A stretch of 7,718 nucleotides of DNA from VGKU01 sp964388785 (lineage in GTDB: Bacteria > Patescibacteriota > Patescibacteriia > UBA9934 > GWF2-40-263). The translations under genes and the position numbers were made by a program. Shown piece after piece: positions 1 to 4,740 of this stretch (its first letter is position 1; the number at the start of each line of letters is the position of its first letter). The notes beneath the pieces are model-generated. The model ran no database searches and was not told the DNA's origin. It saw only the letters and a program-made list of their open reading frames with translations. Where the stretch lies: NCBI GenBank assembly GCA_964388785.1, contig CAYMBX010000043.1, forward strand, positions 1 through 7,718. The letters are read 5' to 3'.

Positions 1-855
1 CTCATCGAACTTCCATACCCTTCTGTCGGCGCGACCGGGACCGCGATCCTTGCGGGAGTCCTTGCAGAAGGACGTACGACCATCCGTAATGCCGCGGGCG
101 AACCTGAAGTGAAGGAGCTCGTCATGATGTTGCAGCGCATGGGGGCGATCATTCAAATTAACGCCGGACGTTCGATTGAGATCATTGGTGTTGAACGGTT
201 GCGCGGCACAACTGCATCGGTCATGCCGGATCGGAACGAAGCGGTTTCCTACGCGTGTATGGCTCTGGGAACTCGAGGGGAAATTTTAGTCAGGGGAGCC
301 GAACATGAGCACATGATCACGTTTTTGAATACGGTCAGAAAAATCGGAGGCGATTATGAAGTTCGCGCGGACGGTATTTTATTCACCGGGAAGAATGCCT
401 ATAGAGGCATCGAATTGGAAACCGATACACATCCGGGATTCATGACGGACTGGCAACAGCCGTTCGTGGTTGTGCTCACTCAGGCGCAGGGAACATCCGT
501 TGTGCATGAGACGGTCTATGAGGAACGTTTCATTTATACGGATGCACTTAATCAGATGGGAGCGAACGTGACGCTGTTTAGCAATTGTCTCGGAGAAATC
601 GATTGTCGGTTTAAAGGACAGAATTATCGCCATAGCGCAGTGATCACCGGTCCGACTCCTTTACACGCGGCTGAGGTGATTGTTCCTGATATTCGTGCTG
701 GGCTCGCCTTTGTCGTGGCAGCGCTTGTGGCGGAGGGAACCTCAACGCTTTCGGGAATCGAACATCTCGATCGTGGGTACGAACGACTTGAAGAAAAGCT
801 TTTGGGTGTCGGCGCCATGATTGAACGAACAGAAACAAGTAAACCTAACACCTAA
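1..855 (+). CDS. murA: UDP-N-acetylglucosamine 1-carboxyvinyltransferase (MurA), 5' end missing
   Basis: Catalyses the first committed step of peptidoglycan synthesis in the cytoplasm, moving enolpyruvate from phosphoenolpyruvate to UDP-GlcNAc. The reading frame is open from base 1, so the gene begins upstream; 284 codons remain. The first visible block, PSVGAT (codons 7-12), matches the UDP-binding loop at E. coli S162-G164. AAGEPE and MPDR follow. Conserved active-site positions are present: Asp in TDWQQPF (codon 150, E. coli D305), Arg in YEERF (codon 176, R331), Arg in PDIRAG (codon 232, R371) and Arg in LDRGYERL (codon 258, R397). The loop with the catalytic Cys/Asp (E. coli C115) lies before the window, so fosfomycin sensitivity cannot be judged. 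The visible part is about 19 residues longer than in E. coli, mostly from extra residues around codons 195-215 (FSNCLGEIDCRFKGQNYRHS). It is probably co-transcribed with the protease 4 bases downstream. Identification is firm. Confidence 0.95.
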   Translation, partial: LIELPYPSVGATGTAILAGVLAEGRTTIRNAAGEPEVKELVMMLQRMGAIIQINAGRSIEIIGVERLRGTTASVMPDRNEAVSYACMALGTRGEILVRGAEHEHMITFLNTVRKIGGDYEVRADGILFTGKNAYRGIELETDTHPGFMTDWQQPFVVVLTQAQGTSVVHETVYEERFIYTDALNQMGANVTLFSNCLGEIDCRFKGQNYRHSAVITGPTPLHAAEVIVPDIRAGLAFVVAALVAEGTSTLSGIEHLDRGYERLEEKLLGVGAMIERTETSKPNT

Positions 856-859
856 TACC

Positions 860-1537
860 ATGTTCCTCACTATTTTATTCGCTTCGCCCGTGCTCGCGAT
901 GGTGTGGGTCATCGCCATTTTTGCATCGCTGACCATTCATGAGTTTTCCCACGCACTTGTTGGGACGCTGCGTGGAGACAAAACTGCCGAGCGCGAGGGA
1001 CGTCTGACGCTCAATCCCTTTGCACACATTGATCCGTTTGGACTCATCCCGCTTTTTCTATTCGGGTTTGGATGGGCCAAACCAGTTCCCTTTAATCCGT
1101 ATAATTTGAAAGATCCAAAATGGGACTCTGTGTTGATCGCGCTCGCAGGTCCGTTTTCTAATTTTTTACTTGCCGTGGTGGCCGCGATCGGATTTCGGTT
1201 GTCATTTGTTCAATTGGGTGCAGAAAATCTTTTAACGGTTTTTCTATTCCTTATCATTCTCATCAACCTGTTTCTGATGTTTTTTAATGTCATCCCGATT
1301 CATCCGCTCGATGGATCAAAATTATTCTTTGCCCTTTTTGATCATCCTAAGTACGCGTCTCTAAGGACATTTGTGGCGATTCGCGGTCCGCAAATTTTGA
1401 TGGTCGCGATTTTTGTCGCCATTCTGACGAACATCGATGTGTTCTTTTTTATCGCGGAGCCGGCTTATGGCGTGTGTAATGCGCTCATTGGTAAAAGTTG
1501 TGGTGGATATTTCGCTTCGATTTTTTCGTCAATATAA
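860..1537 (+). CDS. Site-2 protease family zinc metalloprotease (peptidase M50)
   Basis: Predicted intramembrane metalloprotease of 225 residues; its substrate is unknown. The zinc motif HEFSH is at residues 27-31 inside the first hydrophobic segment. Further family marks follow in order: NPFAHIDP (52-59), GWAKPVPFNP (71-80), AGPFSN (96-101) and NVIPIHPLDGSK (143-154), where Asp151 is the expected third zinc ligand. Hydrophobic stretches at about 1-26, 60-72, 90-113, 123-148 and 175-197 give a four- to five-pass membrane protein. There is no PDZ domain, so it is the short bacterial form rather than RseP-like. I chose the ATG at 860, 4 bases after the murA stop. A TTG at 821 would add 13 residues and overlap murA, with no support. 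No Shine-Dalgarno is visible, so translational coupling to murA is likely. The stop codon lies inside a 14-base repeat shared with the far side of the next gene. Confidence 0.9.
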   Translation: MFLTILFASPVLAMVWVIAIFASLTIHEFSHALVGTLRGDKTAEREGRLTLNPFAHIDPFGLIPLFLFGFGWAKPVPFNPYNLKDPKWDSVLIALAGPFSNFLLAVVAAIGFRLSFVQLGAENLLTVFLFLIILINLFLMFFNVIPIHPLDGSKLFFALFDHPKYASLRTFVAIRGPQILMVAIFVAILTNIDVFFFIAEPAYGVCNALIGKSCGGYFASIFSSI

Positions 1538-1544
1538 AAACCGC
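1531..1544. repeat. 14-base direct repeat, left copy
   Basis: AATATAAAAACCGC occurs here and again at 2472-2485 in the same orientation. The two copies bracket the GC-rich HAD gene. This copy contains the stop codon of the protease gene (1535-1537) and, read on the minus strand, forms the U-tract and part of the stem of the HAD terminator. Similar terminators could share such a string by chance, but 14 exact bases is noteworthy. Confidence 0.8.
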
Positions 1545-1557
1545 GGCATGGCCACGG
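1531..1557 (-). terminator. Rho-independent terminator of the HAD gene
   Basis: On the minus strand CCGTGGC-CAT-GCCGCGG (1557 down to 1541) forms a 7-bp stem with one G-U pair, followed by TTTTTATATT (1540-1531). It begins 7 bases past the HAD stop codon. On the plus strand the same stem has a C-A mismatch and no following T-run, so it should not stop transcripts from the protease gene. Confidence 0.7.
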
Positions 1558-1564
1558 CAGGTCG

Positions 1565-2437
1565 TCATCTCCGCGCGACGCGAACGAGCTCGACGAGCGG
1601 GAGGAGAGAATCGCTCTGGAGGATCAGCGTGAGCCGATCCCACATCGCGGGCAGGTGATTTTCACGGAATTCTGTGAGGCGTTTGTCCGACTCTCCGGGC
1701 GGCATGATCATCACATTGAATCCGTCCGGATGCATCATCGCTGCGTCGACGATTGAGTCACCGACGACCATGAGCTCCTGTTCTGTCACGCCCGCAAGGG
1801 TGCGAAAGCGATCGGCGGCAAAGGGCTTCGTCTCTCCGACCACAAGGTTGATGTGGCAGCCGGAAACGATGTCGTCCTTGAACTTGAGACGGGTGGCCGC
1901 CACATGCGCGGAGAGTTCGTGATGCGCGAGCCAGGCCGTGATGACCTGTTCGATGCCGAAGCTGATCACCACACGCGGGCTCATGAGCTCAAGTAGTTCA
2001 CCGGCGCCTTCGCGTCCGATGAGTCGGCGCGCTGTTTCCTGGATGTGAGCCATCCGGATGCCGCCCTTCTCGAACAATCGAATGGACTCGGCGATCCATG
2101 CGGCTTCTGCCACGAGTCGGTTGCCTGCCGCGAGATTGCCATGGAACCAGTCGGGATGATCGAGAGCGACCCCGTTTCCATTTCCGCTCGTATGCGCGAA
2201 GTACCAGTTGCGGATCTCATCCGATTCCCGTTGTAATTCCTCGGACAGATGACCGTCGAGCTCTTTCCATTGGCTGCCCGTGACGAGCGTCCCATCGAAA
2301 TCGAACGCGCCGGCCCGCACACGGCCAAGACGGGCGATCAATTCTTCATCTGGAACGAGAGACAGAACTTGCGGTGTACCTCTCTGGAGCGCTTGCTTTG
2401 CGGAGGTGAGATCCGGGGTATAGACGGGCAATTTCAC
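1565..2437 (-). CDS. HAD-superfamily hydrolase (phosphatase-like), substrate unknown
   Basis: A 290-residue cytoplasmic protein with all four HAD motifs: motif I FDFDGTL (nucleophile Asp46, acid/base Asp48), motif II VVISFG (Ser159), motif III Lys in GETKPF (Lys204) and motif IV VVGDSIVD (Asp227 and Asp231 for Mg2+). About 110 residues between motifs I and II form a cap in the C1 position, as in phosphoserine-phosphatase-like members. A Mg-dependent phosphatase is therefore likely, but the substrate cannot be read from sequence. The GTG start at 2437 is chosen because GAGGAG lies 6 bases upstream. A longer frame from 2518 would run through the neighbouring terminator hairpin and is rejected. 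G+C is about 60-65% in sampled lines, well above its neighbours. It lies alone between two terminators and two 14-base direct repeats, which suggests an independent and perhaps acquired unit. TATATT at 2477-2472 could be its -10 box, but no good -35 is visible. Confidence 0.88.
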   Translation of the reverse strand: MKLPVYTPDLTSAKQALQRGTPQVLSLVPDEELIARLGRVRAGAFDFDGTLVTGSQWKELDGHLSEELQRESDEIRNWYFAHTSGNGNGVALDHPDWFHGNLAAGNRLVAEAAWIAESIRLFEKGGIRMAHIQETARRLIGREGAGELLELMSPRVVISFGIEQVITAWLAHHELSAHVAATRLKFKDDIVSGCHINLVVGETKPFAADRFRTLAGVTEQELMVVGDSIVDAAMMHPDGFNVMIMPPGESDKRLTEFRENHLPAMWDRLTLILQSDSLLPLVELVRVARR

Positions 2438-2443
2438 GGCTGA

Positions 2444-2449
2444 CTCCTC
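2444..2449 (-). promoter_or_regulatory. Shine-Dalgarno of the HAD gene (decides the start)
   Basis: GAGGAG on the minus strand with a 6-base spacer to the GTG at 2437. It fixes the start downstream of the terminator hairpin and contrasts with the conserved genes here, which have no such site. Confidence 0.8.
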
Positions 2450-2471
2450 AACACAGTCCAGATTGAATCCT

Positions 2472-2485
2472 AATATAAAAACCGC
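2472..2485. repeat. 14-base direct repeat, right copy
   Basis: Second exact copy of AATATAAAAACCGC; the first is at 1531-1544, 941 bases away. Here it forms the left arm of the strong bidirectional hairpin and, on the minus strand, the U-tract after it. Confidence 0.8.
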
Positions 2486-2510
2486 TCCTCTGGAAAGAGG
2501 GCGGTTTTTT
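2472..2510 (-). terminator. Bidirectional rho-independent terminator after the FN3 gene
   Basis: Arms 2477-2491 and 2496-2509 pair over 14 bp (A5-CCGC with TCTCC-type continuation), with one bulged base at 2486 and a GGAA loop at 2492-2495. Read on the minus strand it ends in TTTTTATATT and terminates the FN3 gene, whose stop is a few bases upstream. Read on the plus strand it ends in TTTTTT (2505-2510), yet no plus-strand gene now lies directly before it. That asymmetry supports the insertion idea for the HAD gene. Confidence 0.88.
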
Positions 2511-2514
2511 GGAA

Positions 2515-3705
2515 TCATTCACGTTCCGCGGTGACGAATGAGTTTGCCGTCAGGATCGTTTGGTTCCCGGAAGCATCCGTACTTGCGATGACGTAGTAAT
2601 ACGTGGTATTCGGCTCAAGATCGGTTATGGCGACTTGATGGAAGTATCCCATGTGCGTTTTGTGGGACGTCGGATCAGTCGTTACGTCAATGGTTGCGGA
2701 TGTGCTCAGCCATAGTTGTGTATCGGACGGTTCATTGGTCAGCCAGAACAGACGTGCGCTTGTGCTGGAGATTCCAAAGACCGTTTCAAATTGGATTTCC
2801 GGAGCGGTCAGATCTGATGCCGGTTGTGTGCGCACGGTCAGATGTTGCCACTCGGAAGTGTTTCCGGCTGTATCCGTGGCGCGAATGGCGAGTTGGTACT
2901 CTGTGTCCGCATGAAGATCATTGATCTTAAGTTGATGACGAACGCCTGATTCAGATGTGATTGACAGACTTCCATCCGTGATGGCCTCCGTATCGTATCG
3001 TACCTCGATGCGTGCTTCTTCGTCTGTACTCAGACGAATCAGTAAACTGGTGACGTTTGCACGTACATGCGCATCGCTCATCACGGGAGCGGTTGTGTCG
3101 GGCGCCATCTGCGTTCGGAATCTCACGGTTACGACTTCCGATACGTTTCCACTCTCATCGCGCGCGCGGATCTCCGCCACGTATTCCGTATCGGCTCGTA
3201 GGTTGTTGAGTTCAACAGAATGTCGTGTATCCATCTCAGATGATGCGCTTGGACTCGACGGTGTTGGGTTGGAAAGATCGTATCTGACTTCGGCGGAAGC
3301 TTTCTCGCTTGTCTGGAACGCAATCACGGCTGCATTTACGGACGTGTCAATCTTCACCCGCCCAACGATCGGAGCCGTTGTGTCAGCATCCGTTTCCGCA
3401 TCGACTTTTAGCTCCGCCGCACTTTTGAGGCCTGTGATTTTTTTCATCCAACCGGAAGGCAGCGGCTTTCCGTCCTCGAGGCGATTCCAAATTCCTTGAG
3501 GGAGCAGGGTGCTCCAGTTGGTTTGTGTTTTTGACTCGCTGCTGACGTCTATGGTGGCCGATGTGAACGGTTGGGTAAACGGAGCCGCCACTAAGGACAT
3601 CGCAAGAAGGATTGATGAAGTTGTTCCCATAAGCTTGTTTTTGTTATGAATCGAAAGAAGTCGACTTACACGACTTTTGACGATAGGTCCCTTCCTTTCT
3701 TTCAT
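2515..3705 (-). CDS. Exported protein with three fibronectin type III-like repeats
   Basis: A 396-residue predicted surface or secreted protein. From the ATG at 3705 it has a long basic N-terminal region (about 1-25), a hydrophobic stretch around residues 30-43 (SSILLAMSLVAAPF) and a possible signal peptidase site after TSA (about residue 50). It could instead remain as an N-terminal membrane anchor. Residues about 67-93 carry LPQGIWNRLEDGKPLPSGW, a short proline/glycine motif I cannot assign. Three repeats of about 95 residues follow (about 109-200, 204-294 and 299-393). Each opens with D-T/L-TAP and carries a H..x.I.(D/N)L..(D/N)T.Y core and a D.(S/A)GN.(S/T) turn, as in FN3 domains. No sortase signal or C-terminal membrane segment is visible. 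The function is probably adhesion or binding, but nothing enzymatic is seen. A TTG at 3726 would add 7 residues and the ATG at 3630 would give a signal peptide without charges, so 3705 is preferred; no Shine-Dalgarno helps decide. Confidence 0.85.
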   Translation of the reverse strand: MKERKGPIVKSRVSRLLSIHNKNKLMGTTSSILLAMSLVAAPFTQPFTSATIDVSSESKTQTNWSTLLPQGIWNRLEDGKPLPSGWMKKITGLKSAAELKVDAETDADTTAPIVGRVKIDTSVNAAVIAFQTSEKASAEVRYDLSNPTPSSPSASSEMDTRHSVELNNLRADTEYVAEIRARDESGNVSEVVTVRFRTQMAPDTTAPVMSDAHVRANVTSLLIRLSTDEEARIEVRYDTEAITDGSLSITSESGVRHQLKINDLHADTEYQLAIRATDTAGNTSEWQHLTVRTQPASDLTAPEIQFETVFGISSTSARLFWLTNEPSDTQLWLSTSATIDVTTDPTSHKTHMGYFHQVAITDLEPNTTYYYVIASTDASGNQTILTANSFVTAERE

Positions 3706-3707
3706 AC

Positions 3708-3736
3708 TTGACGCGTTTTGGGACAAATGTTATTGT
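3708..3736 (+). promoter_or_regulatory. Promoter of the rpsL-rpsG-fusA operon
   Basis: TTGACG (3708-3713), a 17-base spacer and TATTGT (3731-3736) fit the sigma-70 consensus at 5/6 and 4/6. The expected start of transcription is near 3743, leaving a leader of only about 11 bases before the ATG at 3754. That leaves no room for a normal Shine-Dalgarno, and none is present. Confidence 0.65.
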
Positions 3737-3760
3737 TCCCGCGATTTGAACATATGCCAA
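3732..3760 (-). promoter_or_regulatory. Possible promoter of the FN3 gene, overlapping the rpsL promoter
   Basis: On the minus strand TTGGCA (3760-3755) and AACAAT (3737-3732) are 17 bases apart, matching the sigma-70 consensus at 5/6 and 4/6. Transcription would start near 3725, about 20 bases before the ATG at 3705. The -10 overlaps the rpsL -10 on the other strand, and the -35 lies inside the first rpsL codons. It is plausible but weak. Confidence 0.3.
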
Positions 3761-4179
3761 CGATCAACCAACTTATCCGCAAAGGTCGTAAGACAAAGGC
3801 GACGAAATCCAAGTCGCCTGCATTGCAGTTCACGCACGACTCACTTCACCGCAAGCGAACCGACTATCCAAAAGGAAGTTCATTTAAGCGCGGTGTCTGT
3901 GTCAAAGTGACGACCATGACTCCCAAGAAACCGAACTCAGCCATCCGCAAGATTGCGCGTGTGCGTCTTTCAAACGGAATGGAAGTGAACGCCTATATTC
4001 CGGGAGAAGGCCACAATCTTCAAGAACACTCCATCGTACTCATCCGTGGCGGACTCGTGAAAGACTTGCCGGGTGTGCGTTATCACATCGTGCGCGGTGT
4101 GTACGATACTCAGGGTGTGGACGGTCGAAAACAAGGTCGGTCCAAGTACGGAGCGAAACGTGCGAAAGCAAAGAAATAA
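3754..4179 (+). CDS. rpsL: Small ribosomal subunit protein uS12
   Basis: S12 of the 30S decoding centre, 141 residues. It starts with the canonical MPTINQLIRKGRK, which fixes the ATG at 3754; a frame extension to a TTG at 3718 would run through the promoter and is rejected. It has the long form between PAL (22-24) and KRGVC (45-49), about 15 residues longer than E. coli and similar to the Firmicute type. The decoding loop TPKKPNS is intact (Lys58, E. coli K43 counting Met). The second loop reads RGGLVKDLPGVRYH: Lys103 (E. coli K88) and Asp104, the usual methylthiolation site, are kept. Leu101 replaces the usual Arg (E. coli R86). The basic tail is KRAKAKK. It is the first gene of the str operon, followed 66 bases later by rpsG. 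Confidence 0.98.
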   Translation: MPTINQLIRKGRKTKATKSKSPALQFTHDSLHRKRTDYPKGSSFKRGVCVKVTTMTPKKPNSAIRKIARVRLSNGMEVNAYIPGEGHNLQEHSIVLIRGGLVKDLPGVRYHIVRGVYDTQGVDGRKQGRSKYGAKRAKAKK

Positions 4180-4189
4180 TTTTCACAGT

Positions 4190-4229
4190 GTCGGGAGTAC
4201 TCCCCTGCGTAGGGAGGAAGCAACCCGGC
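4190..4229 (+). promoter_or_regulatory. Structured rpsL-rpsG intergenic RNA, possible S7 feedback site
   Basis: Two exclusive folds are possible. In one, GTCGGG (4190-4195) pairs with CCCGGC (4224-4229, one G-U) and encloses a hairpin CTCCC/GGGAG (4200-4204 with 4212-4216). In the other, the perfect 12-base palindrome GGGAGTACTCCC (4193-4204) folds on itself and breaks both stems. The only Shine-Dalgarno-like string nearby, GGGAGG (4212-4217), is in the inner hairpin, 28 bases before the rpsG ATG. In E. coli, S7 binds this intercistronic region and represses translation; a similar role here is inference. Confidence 0.4.
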
Positions 4230-4245
4230 CGTAACTCTCAAACAT

Positions 4246-4713
4246 ATGCGCGGTAAACAAGCCCCAAAACGTCAATTGATTCCGGATCCGAAGTTTGGCA
4301 GCGAAGACGTTGCCAAGCTTATTAATTATGTCATGTACGACGGAAAGAAGTCCGTCGCACAAGCGGTTGTTTACGAAGCGTTTGACGTGATTAAACAAAA
4401 AACCAAGCAGGAACCGACCGAAATTTTTGATCTTGCGCTGAAAAACGTGATGCCATCTCTTGAAGTGAAGAGTCGGCGTGTCGGAGGAGCAAACTACCAA
4501 GTTCCGATGTCTGTCCGCGGCGAGCGCCGTTTGATTTTGGCGTTGCGATGGATTTTGACGGCCGCACGGGATAAGAAAGGACGACGCATGGCCCTGAAGC
4601 TTGCGGACGAATTGATTGCCGCTTCCAATAACGAAGGAGACGCCGTCAAGAAGAAACAGGACGTACAGCGCATGGCGGAAGCGAATCGCGCCTTCGCGCA
4701 TTTCGCTCGATAA
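4246..4713 (+). CDS. rpsG: Small ribosomal subunit protein uS7
   Basis: S7 nucleates assembly of the 30S head and contacts 16S rRNA and the E-site tRNA. It is 155 residues, the normal bacterial length. Diagnostic blocks are in order: LIPDPKFGSEDVAKLINYVMYDGKKS (about 11-36), VMPSLEVKSRRVGGANYQVP (about 68-87), VRGERRLILALRWI (about 90-103), MALKLADELIAA, then AVKKKQDVQRMAEANRAFAHFAR at the C-terminus. The ATG at 4246 follows AAACAT and has no Shine-Dalgarno at normal distance. It is the second gene of the operon, with 27 bases to fusA. Nothing is unusual in the protein itself. Confidence 0.98.
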   Translation: MRGKQAPKRQLIPDPKFGSEDVAKLINYVMYDGKKSVAQAVVYEAFDVIKQKTKQEPTEIFDLALKNVMPSLEVKSRRVGGANYQVPMSVRGERRLILALRWILTAARDKKGRRMALKLADELIAASNNEGDAVKKKQDVQRMAEANRAFAHFAR

Positions 4714-4740
4714 ATTTCTTTTCCAATTTCCAATTTATAT
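4714..4740 (+). promoter_or_regulatory. G-free, U-rich leader before fusA
   Basis: The 27 bases between the rpsG stop and the fusA ATG contain no G at all. They hold a tandem repeat TTCCAAT-TTCCAAT (4721-4734) followed by TTATAT. No Shine-Dalgarno is possible. An unstructured U-rich leader of this kind could serve start selection without a Shine-Dalgarno, for example through a uS1-like protein; that role is inference. Confidence 0.45.

Noticed and set aside
821..859. Longer protease start at TTG 821
   Set aside because: It overlaps murA by 35 bases with no Shine-Dalgarno; the ATG at 860 follows the murA stop by 4 bases.
2438..2518. N-terminal extension of the HAD protein to 2518
   Set aside because: It would translate the whole terminator hairpin, and the GTG at 2437 has a good Shine-Dalgarno.
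2957..3499. Plus-strand open frame of 180 codons opposite the FN3 gene
   Set aside because: It is a Ser/Arg-rich shadow of the FN3 repeats with no recognisable domain or ribosome binding site.
3718..3753. Longer rpsL start at TTG 3718
   Set aside because: It lies in the promoter, and the canonical S12 N-terminus begins at 3754.
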